Positions 9,179 to 17,925 of a DNA stretch of 63,560 nucleotides are shown here, in pieces (position 1 is the stretch's first letter; each line of letters starts with the position of its first letter). The translations under genes and the position numbers were made by a program. Location: NCBI GenBank assembly GCA_007693915.1, contig RECS01000159.1, positions 1 to 63,560 on the forward strand. Reading direction: 5' to 3'. The notes beneath the pieces were generated by a model. That model ran no database searches. It worked only from the letters and a program-made list of their open reading frames with translations, and had not been told where the DNA came from. The DNA is from Saprospirales bacterium. GTDB lineage: Bacteria; Bacteroidota; Bacteroidia; Chitinophagales; Saprospiraceae.

Positions 9179-10165
9179 ATGGTAAAAAAAGTATTATTCC
9201 CCTTAGTCCTTCTGTCATTTGTGCTGATATCCTGTTCAAATGACTTTGACTTGTTCACTGAGCGGGAAGTGATTCCTGTAGTTTACGGTTTATTGTCAAC
9301 TGCAGACACCATACAGTACATTCGTATTGAAAGGGCTTTTTTAGATAAAAACAAAAGCGCATTTTTAGTCGCAGGGGAACCTGATTCAATCTATTTTGAT
9401 GACATCCGTGTCATTTTAACTGATCCCATTACCAATGAAGAGTTTGAATTAGAAAGAGTTAATCTCGCTGACAAAGGTTTAATCAGAGACGAAGGTTTTT
9501 TCCCTGCAGACCCCAACTATGTTTATTCTATTCATTCAGAAATAATTAACTTAAAAGGTGGAGAGTTTTATGTGCTTAAAGTATTTAAGGAAGATGAACT
9601 CCTGGCAAGGTCTGATGCAAGGGTGATCCCTGATTTGATTTTACGATCACCAACAAACGTTCAAAATAGTATAAATCTGCAAGGGGCCTTTCGAAGAACA
9701 ATTCGTTGGGACCAAGCTCCAGGAGCTGAGTTCTACAATCTTAGATTTTTCATTAGATATGATGAGAGGAATGCTGAGAATGGGGGTGACTTCGAGCCTA
9801 AAATGGTAGTTTGGAATATAGCTTCAAGAACTGACAACAATACCATCAGAATCTCGGGCGATGAATTTCTTGAGTTTTTAGGCAATGCTATTGACGAAAA
9901 CCCGGGAGTACTCCGAAGGTTCAGAGCTATTGACATTCGCATAGACGCCGGTGGAGAAGAACTTGCCAACTATGTCAATGTTGCTTTGGCCAATACTGGA
10001 ATTACCGCATCACAAGAAGTACCTATTTATACTAATATTGAAGGAGGTTTAGGGGTATTTAGCTCAATTAATTACCTGGAAGCACCCGATTTTATCCTCA
10101 CCAGCGAAGCTCTCGATTCCCTCATTAATGGACGTTTTACTGCCAATTTGAACTTTATTCGGTAA
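9179..10165 (+). CDS. Lipoprotein, DUF4249-like
   Basis: A 328-residue protein with a lipoprotein signal (SFVLISCSN). The region after the lipobox (EREVIPVVYGLLSTADTIQY...) resembles Bacteroidota DUF4249-type lipoproteins, which are beta-rich and sit at the envelope. No catalytic motif is seen. It stands between the DUF454 gene and dnaK with separate spacing on both sides and is probably transcribed alone. The family call is tentative; the lipoprotein call is firm. Confidence 0.7.
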   Translation: MVKKVLFPLVLLSFVLISCSNDFDLFTEREVIPVVYGLLSTADTIQYIRIERAFLDKNKSAFLVAGEPDSIYFDDIRVILTDPITNEEFELERVNLADKGLIRDEGFFPADPNYVYSIHSEIINLKGGEFYVLKVFKEDELLARSDARVIPDLILRSPTNVQNSINLQGAFRRTIRWDQAPGAEFYNLRFFIRYDERNAENGGDFEPKMVVWNIASRTDNNTIRISGDEFLEFLGNAIDENPGVLRRFRAIDIRIDAGGEELANYVNVALANTGITASQEVPIYTNIEGGLGVFSSINYLEAPDFILTSEALDSLINGRFTANLNFIR

Positions 10166-10239
10166 GATATTCTGACTTATTGGCAGCTATTTTGTCAGCT
10201 TTCCGCCAATTTCGGGTAAGCCTGTCAGTTATTTCATAA

Positions 10240-10255
10240 TGGCATAATGGTTGAT
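10240..10255 (+). promoter_or_regulatory. Candidate sigma-54 promoter of dnaK
   Basis: TGGCATAATGGTTGAT matches the -24/-12 sigma-54 consensus TGGCAYRNNNNTTGCW at all defined positions but one (A in place of C in the -12 GC). Start of transcription would fall near 10265, about 30 bases before the ATG. Upstream, 10187-10230 has repeated TGTCAG/CTGAC and TTGGC/GCCAA half-sites that could bind an activator. Position and fit make this a good candidate, but it is unproven. Confidence 0.45.
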
Positions 10256-10295
10256 CATTTGGAAGTATAAACAACCAATATAAAAATCAATAATT

Positions 10296-12227
10296 ATGAG
10301 TAAAATAATCGGAATAGATCTTGGAACGACCAACTCGTGCGTAGCCGTAATGGAGGGAAACGAGCCTCAGGTTATTTCCAATGATGAAGGGAGAAGAACT
10401 ACACCTTCTATTGTTGCTTTTGTTGACAACGGAGACAGAAAAATAGGAGATCCTGCCAAGCGTCAGGCGATTACCAATCCTACGAGAACGATAGCTTCTA
10501 TAAAGCGATTTATGGGGACTCGTTTCAGTGAGGTAAAAGATGAAATTGATAATGCTTCATATAAGGTTGTCAGGGGAGAAAACGACACCATTAAGGTAGA
10601 AATTGATGACAGGTCGTATACCCCTCAGGAAATTTCTGCTATGGTACTTCAGAAAATGAAGAAAGTAGCTGAGGATTTTCTTGGGCAAGAAGTAACTGAG
10701 GCTGTAGTGACAGTACCTGCTTATTTTAATGATTCCCAAAGACAAGCCACCAAAGAAGCCGGAGAAATTGCAGGTTTGAAAGTGAGAAGAATAATTAACG
10801 AGCCTACAGCAGCAGCCTTGGCTTATGGTTTGGACAAAAAAGGTCAGGATGCAACTGTTGCAGTTTATGACTTGGGCGGTGGTACATTTGATATCTCCAT
10901 ACTAGAATTAGGAGATGGGGTCTTTGAGGTAAAATCAACCAATGGTGATACGCATCTCGGAGGAGACGATTTTGACAGAGTTTTAATTAACTTTTTTGCC
11001 GATACCTTTAAGGAGCAGGAGAACATCGACTTGAAAAAAGACCCTATGGCACTTCAGCGATTGAAAGATGCTGCCGAAAAGGCAAAAATTGAGTTGTCCA
11101 GTTCCACAGAAACAGAGGTAAATCTACCCTATATTACAGCTGTTGATGGTGTTCCAAAGCACCTTGTACTTAAAGTAAGTCGTGCAAAATTTGAGCAATT
11201 ATCAGACCAATTGGTTGAGCGAACTTTAAAACCATGTGAAGCTGCCTTAAAAGATGCCGGACTTTCGAAAAGTGATATTGATGAGGTAATTTTGGTAGGT
11301 GGTTCGACCAGGATTCCAAAGATCCAACAAGCTGTTGAAGAGTTTTTCGGGAAAAAACCCAACAGAAGCGTAAACCCGGATGAGGTAGTAGCTATTGGAG
11401 CGGCTATTCAGGGTGGTGTTTTAAGCGGTGATGTACAAGATGTATTGTTGCTTGATGTCACTCCGCTATCAATGGGTATTGAAACCATGGGTGGTGTGTA
11501 TGATGTGGTCATTGAAGCCAACTCTACTATCCCGACCAAAAAGTCAAAGATATACTCCACAGCAGCCGACAATCAGCCTAGTGTTGAGATTCATATCCTA
11601 CAGGGCGAAAGAAGTATGGCAAAAGACAACAGAACTGTAGGCCGCTTTATTCTTGACGGAATACCACCTGCACAAAGAGGGACTCCACAAATTGAAGTGA
11701 CTTTTGATATGGATGCAAACGGCATTTTAAATGTAAGCGCCAAAGATAAAGGAACCAATAAAGAACAGAAAATAAGAATCGAAGCTTCAACCGGGCTGAG
11801 TAAAGAGGAAATTGAAAAAATGAAGTCTGAGGCTCAGGCCAACGCAGCTGCGGATAAAGAGGCAAAAGAAAAAGTAGATAAACTGAATACTGCCGATACG
11901 CTTATTTTCCAGACCGAGAAACAACTTAAGGAAGTTGAGGATAAAATCCCGGCCGACAAAAAGGAAGTTATCGAAAAAGCAGTTGCTGATTTAAAGGAGG
12001 CACACAAAACTCAGGACATCGCGGCTGTTGACTCCAAAATGGAAGCCCTTAATGCCGCTTGGCAGGCTGCAAGTCAGGATATCTATCAGGCTACGCAGGA
12101 TGCACAAAATGCGCAGGCAAGTGCCAGCGAAAATGGTGCCTCAGCTGACTCAACAGAATCAGAATCAGGTGCAGATGATGTAACTGATGTTGAATTTGAA
12201 GAGGTTGACGACAACAAAGACAAGTAA
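10296..12227 (+). CDS. dnaK: Chaperone protein DnaK (Hsp70)
   Basis: A full-length 643-residue Hsp70. The ATPase domain starts with [17 protein letters not shown] and has the linker-proximal signature [18 protein letters not shown] near residue 390. The substrate-binding domain and helical lid follow, with an Ala/Ser-rich tail ending in an acidic DVEFEEVDD. It folds and protects cytoplasmic proteins with DnaJ and GrpE, neither of which is encoded next to it here. A terminator follows directly, so it is a single-gene unit. Confidence 0.98.
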   Translation: MSKIIGIDLGTTNSCVAVMEGNEPQVISNDEGRRTTPSIVAFVDNGDRKIGDPAKRQAITNPTRTIASIKRFMGTRFSEVKDEIDNASYKVVRGENDTIKVEIDDRSYTPQEISAMVLQKMKKVAEDFLGQEVTEAVVTVPAYFNDSQRQATKEAGEIAGLKVRRIINEPTAAALAYGLDKKGQDATVAVYDLGGGTFDISILELGDGVFEVKSTNGDTHLGGDDFDRVLINFFADTFKEQENIDLKKDPMALQRLKDAAEKAKIELSSSTETEVNLPYITAVDGVPKHLVLKVSRAKFEQLSDQLVERTLKPCEAALKDAGLSKSDIDEVILVGGSTRIPKIQQAVEEFFGKKPNRSVNPDEVVAIGAAIQGGVLSGDVQDVLLLDVTPLSMGIETMGGVYDVVIEANSTIPTKKSKIYSTAADNQPSVEIHILQGERSMAKDNRTVGRFILDGIPPAQRGTPQIEVTFDMDANGILNVSAKDKGTNKEQKIRIEASTGLSKEEIEKMKSEAQANAAADKEAKEKVDKLNTADTLIFQTEKQLKEVEDKIPADKKEVIEKAVADLKEAHKTQDIAAVDSKMEALNAAWQAASQDIYQATQDAQNAQASASENGASADSTESESGADDVTDVEFEEVDDNKDK

Positions 12228-12260
12228 GATTTCATAAGGTAGAGTTTTTAGATTAGGAAG

Positions 12261-12298
12261 AAGCCACTCTGTTTTTTTTTGCAGGGTGGCTTTTTTTT
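12261..12298 (+). terminator. Rho-independent terminator after dnaK
   Basis: AAGCCACTCTG pairs with CAGGGTGGCTT (one G-T pair) around a T-rich loop and is followed by eight T residues. It lies 33 bases after the dnaK stop. Confidence 0.9.
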
Positions 12299-12358
12299 CT
12301 ATACACATTTAACCAGAATTGTCGTTTTCTGACTTGCGAACAAAAACATCAGAACTAA

Positions 12359-12533
12359 CCTGGATTATTCACAAAATTTCTACTGCAAAGCCAAACTGTC
12401 GGCTATAATTGAAAATGCTCGAAATTTGTTATCCTCAAAATTGGGCTACAATTCCTTCGGATAAAAATTTCTGCGCTTCCCAATTCTATTGACATTTTTG
12501 CTTTTCGTAACGAAATCTCATGAATAATCCGGG
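12359..12533. mobile_element. MITE-like element, 175 bp, with terminal inverted repeats and CTAA duplication
   Basis: The left end CCTGGATTATTCACAAAATT and the complement of the right end CCCGGATTATTCATGAGATT match at 16 of 20 bases. The element is flanked on both sides by CTAA (12355-12358 and 12534-12537), a perfect 4-bp target duplication. It has no ORF. Inner parts also tend to be self-complementary (AAATTTGTTATCC with GGATAAAAATTT). A 4-bp duplication and CC-GG ends would fit mobilisation by an IS4- or IS1380-like transposase, but none is present in the window. Confidence 0.65.
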
Positions 12534-12858
12534 CTAATTGCCCTAAACTTTCATTGCAAACTTTTGAATTTTTTCAGCTCCAACAGAAACTGCCATGAAA
12601 TGAATTGAGGAAGTTTTTTTTAAAGTATCTTATTTGTGGTTGCTATATGATAACTTGTGTTATTCACCATAAACCTCAATCCGGAATGGTCATAAGATTT
12701 GCATCATAAAAAGCTGGAATTCAATTCTGTTATGACCATTAGATTTAGATCTGCAAATTTAAAGTTCATTTATTTGCATACCGACCCGTACCATACGAGC
12801 TCGAACCTCAGCACATTCAATATCATCTAAGATTCGGGGTCAATTGGCTTTAGCGTAT
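12534..12858. other. Intergenic remainder between the MITE and ftsY
   Basis: No gene is visible. The only structure I see is the inverted repeat at 12685-12740. Confidence 0.5.
12685..12740. repeat. Inverted repeat AATGGTCATAA / TTATGACCATT
   Basis: Two perfect 11-bp arms (12685-12695 and 12730-12740) are separated by 34 bases. There is no T tract after the second arm, so it is not a plain terminator. It may be a second small repeat element or a regulatory hairpin. Confidence 0.45.
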
Positions 12859-13818
12859 TTACTCTGCAAAGAGAGAATCCACAAACTCTCTTTTATTAAA
12901 CACTTGTAGTTGTTCGATTTTTTCCCCTACACCGATATACTTAATGGGGATTTTAAAAATATCAGAAATCCCAAGCACTACCCCACCTTTGGCTGTCCCA
13001 TCAAGTTTTGTCATAGTTATGGCACTAACTTCTGTTGCCTCGGAGAAGTGCTTACATTGTTCGATGGCATTTTGGCCGGTACTTGCATCGAGTACAAGCA
13101 TGACTTCATGAGGTGCTCCCGGCAAGCATTTATCGATTGATCGTTTTATTTTAGAAAGTTCACGCATCAGGTTCATTTTGGTGTGCAGACGACCTGCGGT
13201 ATCTACGATAGCGACATCCAGATCATTGTCCATCGCATACTTTACGGTTTCGTAAGCAACGGCTGCAGGGTCTGTATTCATCCCTTTAGAATAAAAATGG
13301 CATTCGTTTCTATCAGCCCAGATTTTCAATTGATCCACTGCCGCAGCCCTGAAGGTATCGGCTGCGCCGAGGACTACTGATAGACCTTTGTTTTTAAACT
13401 GATATGCCAATTTACCAATTGAAGTTGTTTTACCTACTCCATTCACACCAACCACCATGATTACATATGGCTTTTTCACTGTTGGCACCCCAAAGTCAGC
13501 AACATCCTCTGTGCGGTTATCTGTCAAAAGGCTAACAATCTCATCTTTCATGATTGAGTTGAGCTCCTCTGCATTGATGTATTTATCCCTTGCAACACGG
13601 GCCTCCAGGCGTTCGATAATTTTAACTGTGGTTTCAAGGCCGACATCTGAGGTAATTAATGCCTCTTCAATCTCATCCAAAGTATCAATATCCACTTTAG
13701 ATTTTCCTGCTATTGCTCTGGAAATCTTGCCCATGAAGGAGGTGCTGGTTTTTTCCAGCCCTTTATTCAGGTCTTTTTTCTTTTCCTCTTTGGAGAAAAT
13801 TTTTTTGAAAAAATTCAT
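12859..13818 (-). CDS. ftsY: Signal recognition particle receptor FtsY
   Basis: A 319-residue SRP GTPase with the short, basic, lysine-rich N terminus that replaces the long acidic A domain of enterobacteria. The NG domain shows GVNGVGKTTSIGKLA (P loop), DTFRAAAVDQL, DTAGRLHTKMNLM and TKLDGTAKGG. It docks ribosome-SRP complexes at the inner membrane to deliver membrane proteins to SecYEG. It follows the ribosomal protein block in the same direction but is separated from it by a terminator. Confidence 0.97.
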   Translation of the reverse strand: MNFFKKIFSKEEKKKDLNKGLEKTSTSFMGKISRAIAGKSKVDIDTLDEIEEALITSDVGLETTVKIIERLEARVARDKYINAEELNSIMKDEIVSLLTDNRTEDVADFGVPTVKKPYVIMVVGVNGVGKTTSIGKLAYQFKNKGLSVVLGAADTFRAAAVDQLKIWADRNECHFYSKGMNTDPAAVAYETVKYAMDNDLDVAIVDTAGRLHTKMNLMRELSKIKRSIDKCLPGAPHEVMLVLDASTGQNAIEQCKHFSEATEVSAITMTKLDGTAKGGVVLGISDIFKIPIKYIGVGEKIEQLQVFNKREFVDSLFAE

Positions 13819-13883
13819 TTTTGGGGTAGGTTAATGTTTTGCTTTTATTGTCGAAAAAAGAGAAATGAGTCCACCATATAGAC

Positions 13884-13917
13884 AAAAAGGCTTTAATCAT
13901 TTAGAAAAAAGCCTTTT
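13884..13917 (-). terminator. Terminator of the rpmB-rpmG-DUF4295 unit
   Basis: On the minus strand AAAAGGCTTT pairs with AAAGCCTTTT across a 14-base loop, and more T residues follow. It lies between the DUF4295 stop and the ftsY start. Confidence 0.75.
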
Positions 13918-13954
13918 GACTGAAGTTTATCATTCAAGGAGATAAGTATTATGA

Positions 13955-14128
13955 TTACTTATTTTCAAAGAACTCCTTTACTTTGTCTTTGTGTACAATT
14001 GCCTCTTTAAAAGTCATCTTGCCCGTTAAAGGATCCTTCACAGGCTTAACAACTTTGACGTGATCCTTACCGGATCCTTGGTTAGCAGCTCTTTGAGCAA
14101 CTCTCGCGTTTTTCGATACCTTTGCCAT
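13955..14128 (-). CDS. DUF4295 family small basic protein
   Basis: A 57-residue lysine-rich protein starting MAKVSKNARVAQRA and ending KDKVKEFFENK. It matches the DUF4295 proteins that sit directly after rpmG in Bacteroidota. It starts 2 bases past the rpmG stop and so belongs to the same unit. A ribosome-linked role is suggested by the constant context and basic composition; no activity is known to me. Confidence 0.9.
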   Translation of the reverse strand: MAKVSKNARVAQRAANQGSGKDHVKVVKPVKDPLTGKMTFKEAIVHKDKVKEFFENK

Positions 14129-14130
14129 GA

Positions 14131-14319
14131 TTATTTAATTTCTTTGTGAATAGTATATTTCTTGAGAATGGGATTAAATTTTTTCAACTCCATTCTATCC
14201 GGTGTATTTTTCCTGTTCTTTTGCGTGATATAACGAGAAGTACCCGGCAAGCCAGTTGCCTTGTGTTCGGTACATTCAAGAATTACCTGCAGTCTATTAC
14301 CTTTTGATTTCTTCGCCAT
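14131..14319 (-). CDS. rpmG: 50S ribosomal protein L33
   Basis: 62 residues, [30 protein letters not shown], with the usual L33 core [18 protein letters not shown]. It is the version with few Cys residues (one Cys), so it does not bind zinc through a four-Cys site. It lies 5 bases after rpmB and 2 bases before DUF4295. Confidence 0.97.
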   Translation of the reverse strand: MAKKSKGNRLQVILECTEHKATGLPGTSRYITQKNRKNTPDRMELKKFNPILKKYTIHKEIK

Positions 14320-14324
14320 GATAA

Positions 14325-14573
14325 TTATAATTTAATATCGGTCGCTAAACCTTTACTTTGTTGTTTTTTAATATAGTTGTAAATCCCCAACTTATTTATA
14401 CTTTTCAGCGCTTTAGTAGAAATACGCAATGTAATCCAGTTGCCTGTTTCCGGTATAAAGAAACGCTTCTTTTGCAAATTGGGTTCGAATCTCCTCTTCG
14501 TTTTAATGTTAGAGTGAGACACTTTATGACCTGACTTGGGTCTTTTTCCTGTAAGTTGACAAACCTTTGACAT
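14325..14573 (-). CDS. rpmB: 50S ribosomal protein L28
   Basis: 82 residues beginning [21 protein letters not shown] and continuing [16 protein letters not shown], which is diagnostic for L28. It is the first gene of the rpmB-rpmG-DUF4295 unit. The tRNA-Arg gene lies 14 bases upstream on the same strand, so read-through or processing from the tRNA transcript is possible. Confidence 0.97.
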   Translation of the reverse strand: MSKVCQLTGKRPKSGHKVSHSNIKTKRRFEPNLQKKRFFIPETGNWITLRISTKALKSINKLGIYNYIKKQQSKGLATDIKL

Positions 14574-14587
14574 AATTGTTATTTTTG

Positions 14588-14661
14588 TGACTTCGGCAGG
14601 ATTCGAACCTGCAACCTCCTGATCCGTAGTCAGGTGCTCTATCCAGTTAAGCTACGAAGCC
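14588..14661 (-). tRNA. tRNA-Arg (anticodon ACG)
   Basis: The minus strand folds into a standard cloverleaf: acceptor GGCTTCG/CGAAGTC, anticodon stem CCTGA/TCAGG with loop CTACGGA (anticodon ACG), and T arm GCAGG-TTCGAAT-CCTGC. The discriminator is A and no CCA is encoded. The A at position 34 would need TadA editing to inosine to read CGN codons. Confidence 0.95.
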
Positions 14662-14824
14662 GGTTTTTTTCGGACTGCAAAGATACTGCTTTTGCTGAAA
14701 AAACAAGTATATATAGAAAAAAAATGTCGTACAGAGGAAAAATATTGGAATTCATGCCTATTGAATGTTCTTTTTATTAGTCATTGCGGGCCAAACGTAA
14801 CCTTTAAAAAGGGAGTGAAGCCAA

Positions 14825-15763
14825 TTATTTCTTTTCAAAAAGCACCAAACTATAGTACCCTTTCGAGTCTTTCCACCAATCTATCTTATTGATTCCGGCG
14901 GCATCAGCGATATATTTAATTTTTTCTTCATCGTATTTGCATGAAACTTCAGTGTGAATGGCCTCATAAGCCTTAAAATCAAAACTTCGACCATCAGGAA
15001 AATGAACTGTCTGCGTTTTTTTACTTATTAAAAAGCTTTTGGTTACCCCGGTAATGGGATTGTATGAGGGGTAATGCTGAAAAGAACTGAGGTCAAAATC
15101 CGCTCCGAGTTCATGATTAATCCTTTTCAATAAATTGAGATTAAATTTAGCTGTCACCCCCCTTTCGTCTTGATAAGCATTTAAAATCACCTCTGGATCT
15201 TTTTTTAAATCAAAAGCGATGAGGAACAAATCGCCGGTTATAGATTGTGCAGCAACAAAACTTAAAAAGTCTACAGCCTCCTTGGGTTTAAAGTTCCCTA
15301 TATTGCTGCCCATAAAAAGAGTTAACCTATTGGCTTTTATTCTATCCAGTTTTCCAAGCGTACTAAAAAAATCACCTTCAATGCCTTCCATAGCAATATC
15401 CGGCAATGAAGCAGAAATAAACTGATGGTTTTTTTTCAATATATTCCCGGATATATCCAGAGGTCTGTAGAAAAAATCTAATCCTGATTCATCAAGCTGT
15501 TGAAGAAAAACCAGGGTTTTGCTTCCATCACCTGCCCCCAGTTCCAGTATTTCAAAAGCATTTTTCTTTGCGAGAAGATATTCAGCAATTTTACCGGAAT
15601 TGGTTTTTAGAATTTCCAGTTCTGCAACCGGCAAGTAATATTCGGGCAAACGCATTATTTCCCTGAAAAGTTGATCCCCAACAGCATCATAAAAATACTT
15701 TGAAGGCAAAGTTTTTGGCTGACTTTCCAGCCCCTTATAAACATCTTTTCTAAACAAATCCAT
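14825..15763 (-). CDS. egtD: EgtD-like histidine N-alpha-methyltransferase
   Basis: A 312-residue SAM-dependent methyltransferase of the EgtD (Methyltransf_33) family. It has the N-terminal LPSKYFYDAVGDQLFREIM block and the SAM motif LELGAGDGSKT. In the known pathway EgtD trimethylates L-histidine to hercynine. I place the start at the ATG 15761-15763, just after the egtB stop and behind AAAGGGG. A longer frame upstream would overlap egtB by about 100 bases and lacks family similarity there. It is the last gene of the operon. Confidence 0.88.
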   Translation of the reverse strand: MDLFRKDVYKGLESQPKTLPSKYFYDAVGDQLFREIMRLPEYYLPVAELEILKTNSGKIAEYLLAKKNAFEILELGAGDGSKTLVFLQQLDESGLDFFYRPLDISGNILKKNHQFISASLPDIAMEGIEGDFFSTLGKLDRIKANRLTLFMGSNIGNFKPKEAVDFLSFVAAQSITGDLFLIAFDLKKDPEVILNAYQDERGVTAKFNLNLLKRINHELGADFDLSSFQHYPSYNPITGVTKSFLISKKTQTVHFPDGRSFDFKAYEAIHTEVSCKYDEEKIKYIADAAGINKIDWWKDSKGYYSLVLFEKK

Positions 15764-15770
15764 CCCCTTT

Positions 15771-16937
15771 TTATTTTGCAAGTCGTATCCCACAATATAA
15801 CCATCTTTCCTGAGGATAAAAAAAATTGCGATAGGTTTTTCTGAAATGTCCCGGAGGGGTTGCAAGGGATCCACCTCTCAAAACCATTTGATTTATCATG
15901 AATTTGGCATTATATTCCCCAACGGCGCCCTTTACTTTTCGAAAGCCTGGATAAGGGAGGTAAGCCGAGTTGGTCCATTCCCACAAACTTCCGTGGTTGA
16001 TAAATGGAGCAGCACACTCCCATTCAAACTCTGTTGGTAGTCTGCATTCCGCCCACTGACTAAAGGCAAAAGCTTCGTAAAACGAAATATGACTTACCGG
16101 GAGACTTTTATCTAAAGGCTGTAATCCATTCATATGGTACTCATACCATATGCCATCCCGCAATACCCAATATAAGGGCGCACTCAATTGATTTCCTCTG
16201 ATAAAGCTCCATCCCTCATCATGCCACAGATTAAAGTCCTGATAACCGCCATATTCAATAAATTCAAGATATTCACCATTGGTAATAAGGCGACTGCAAA
16301 TCTGAAAGTCATTCAGATAAACCTTATGTCTTGGCGATTCATTGTCATAAAAAAAGTGATTTCCTTTAGCACCAACTTCCACTAGACCACCTTCAATTGT
16401 CTGCCAATCCAGATCTCCCTGAATTCTATCCGGTATAAACTGACGACCATATACAGGCTTTAGCGGCTGATTGCCAAGAATGTACTTAATATCGTACACC
16501 AGTAGTTCCTGATGTTGTTGTTCGTGGTTTACACCCAGTTCTATCAAATTCCGGATTTCCTGATTGGGTGACTTCTGTAAGAATTTAACCATCGCCTCAT
16601 CTACATGGTACCTGTATTGATACACCTGACTTACTGAGGGGCGGCTCATAATCCCACGGTCATCCCTTTTGATGCGATCTCCCAGATTGTTGTAATAGCT
16701 ATTGAATAAAAAGGAAAAATCCGGATGAAATTCCTTGTAGGAAAGATCATAAGCTTTTAGGACGAATTCCTCAAAAAACCAGGTAGAATGGGCAAGATGC
16801 CATTTTGGAGGAGACACAAATTTTTCCGGTTGAGGTCCGTAATCTTCAATCAATAAAGGTTCGCATATCTTCCGTGTTCTATTTCTAGTATCCAAGAACA
16901 ACTGCTGTAAATCTGTTTCTTTAATCAACTTTTTCAT
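15771..16937 (-). CDS. egtB: EgtB-like ergothioneine sulfoxide synthase (non-heme iron)
   Basis: 388 residues. The N-terminal DinB-like part has the iron ligands His50 (WHLAHSTWFFEE) and the H138-EQQ-H142-QE motif. The C-terminal FGE-sulfatase-like domain has LPTEFEWECA, LWEWTNS and the final FRKTYRNFFYPQERW...GIRLA. In the known pathway the enzyme joins hercynine to cysteine or gamma-glutamylcysteine with oxygen to give the sulfoxide. No egtA, egtC or egtE is nearby, so direct use of cysteine and a C-S lyase elsewhere are likely. Its start overlaps the upstream DUF427 stop by four bases. Confidence 0.88.
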   Translation of the reverse strand: MKKLIKETDLQQLFLDTRNRTRKICEPLLIEDYGPQPEKFVSPPKWHLAHSTWFFEEFVLKAYDLSYKEFHPDFSFLFNSYYNNLGDRIKRDDRGIMSRPSVSQVYQYRYHVDEAMVKFLQKSPNQEIRNLIELGVNHEQQHQELLVYDIKYILGNQPLKPVYGRQFIPDRIQGDLDWQTIEGGLVEVGAKGNHFFYDNESPRHKVYLNDFQICSRLITNGEYLEFIEYGGYQDFNLWHDEGWSFIRGNQLSAPLYWVLRDGIWYEYHMNGLQPLDKSLPVSHISFYEAFAFSQWAECRLPTEFEWECAAPFINHGSLWEWTNSAYLPYPGFRKVKGAVGEYNAKFMINQMVLRGGSLATPPGHFRKTYRNFFYPQERWLYCGIRLAK

Positions 16938-17218
16938 TCTTCAACTTTAACACCTTTCCAAAATGCAATTCTACCCTTTATAACAGCTGCTGCTTCCTTG
17001 GGATCTGCATAATACCAGGCTGCATTCTCATTGATATCACCACCCTCAAGATGGATGTGGCAATAAGAAGCTTCTCCCTTCCAAGGGCAATAAGTCGTGT
17101 GATCAGAATCCAGAAGAAATTCTCTTTTTACGTCTTTCATGGGAAAATAATGATTTCCTTCAATAACTACTGTTTCAGAACTTTCTGCAATCACTTTATT
17201 ATTCCATAGTGCTTTCAT
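16934..17218 (-). CDS. DUF427 family protein
   Basis: A 94-residue protein matching DUF427: MKALWNNKVIAESSETVV, FLLDSDHTTYCPWKGEASY, and AWYYADPKEAA. Members are small beta-rich proteins of unknown function. The frame runs further upstream, but the ATG at 17216-17218 starts the conserved domain. The stop shares bases with the egtB start (ATGA), so it is translated together with egtB and egtD. Its presence in the operon suggests a link to thiol-histidine metabolism, which is inference. Confidence 0.85.
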   Translation of the reverse strand: MKALWNNKVIAESSETVVIEGNHYFPMKDVKREFLLDSDHTTYCPWKGEASYCHIHLEGGDINENAAWYYADPKEAAAVIKGRIAFWKGVKVEE

Positions 17219-17380
17219 GTATTTTCTTACTTTTAATTTCTTTGCAATTAATAATGGAAAAACAAGCAAACAGTTCAATGGCTTATATCTCGGACTGAAA
17301 GTTGAACAACAAAGATTGTCAGGGTCGTGCAAACCACGTTAAAAGTGTAATTTTACTATACTAAATTCCCCTTTTTATCT

Positions 17381-17388
17381 TATTTTTG
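17381..17388 (+). promoter_or_regulatory. -7 element (TATTTTTG)
   Basis: TATTTTTG fits TAnnTTTG. The predicted transcription start is near the ATG at 17394, so the mRNA would be nearly leaderless. The GTG at 17388 overlaps this element and is therefore an unlikely start. Confidence 0.45.
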
Positions 17389-17393
17389 TGGAG

Positions 17394-17777
17394 ATGACAA
17401 AATTCTGGGCATACACGCTTTTAATTCCACTTTTGGCAAGTACCTTTCATCGGGAACTTGGCATCGCCTATTTCTACTCTTTTCGGGATTTTATTAGTCA
17501 GGAATTCTGTATCAATACAGACCAACCTGAATTACAATGCAATGGAATGTGTTTTCTAACAGACAAGGTGCTTGATGAAAATATAAATAAAGACCAGCCT
17601 GAACTTCCACCTTTTCAAAGAGTTTTCCAAATTGATTTTCATTGGGATTATTTTCCTGCCAAAGCACTATACACTCTGACAAATAGTCAATTCGAACACT
17701 TTTTCACATATACAAACAAATACAAATACATGCCTTTCAAGGATATCCCTTTCCCCCCGTGGATTAGAAGAATTTAA
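17394..17777 (+). CDS. Small exported/membrane protein with Cys motif
   Basis: A 127-residue protein with one N-terminal hydrophobic stretch (FWAYTLLIPLLAST). A conserved-looking motif FCINTDQPELQCNGMCFL (C-x9-C-x3-C) follows. Such small Cys-motif proteins occur in Bacteroidota next to metal-related genes, and the rest of this gene group (a beta-barrel-like protein and a His-rich lipoprotein) fits that. I do not know its function. The start is the ATG at 17394, six bases after the -7 element. Confidence 0.6.
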   Translation: MTKFWAYTLLIPLLASTFHRELGIAYFYSFRDFISQEFCINTDQPELQCNGMCFLTDKVLDENINKDQPELPPFQRVFQIDFHWDYFPAKALYTLTNSQFEHFFTYTNKYKYMPFKDIPFPPWIRRI

Positions 17778-17925
17778 TATTTTTTGCGGATCAATGATCC
17801 CTATTTTTAAAAACTACGTAATAAATAGTAAGGGGCAAAACAAACTGTCCACTCTTACTTACGTTTAACAAGATGTCTAAAGAATGGTCTTGTGAAACTT
17901 TTTATAAAAAAAACACAAATAAACC

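Noticed and set aside
14692-14892. ORF downstream of tRNA-Arg on the plus strand
   Set aside because: It is antisense to the end of egtD and has no ribosome site or recognisable domain.
15764-15874. Longer egtD start overlapping egtB
   Set aside because: The added residues do not belong to the EgtD family, and an ATG with AAAGGGG lies just after the egtB stop.
17789-17801. GGATCA-A-TGATCC as a terminator
   Set aside because: The loop would be one base and no T tract follows, so it cannot form a useful hairpin.
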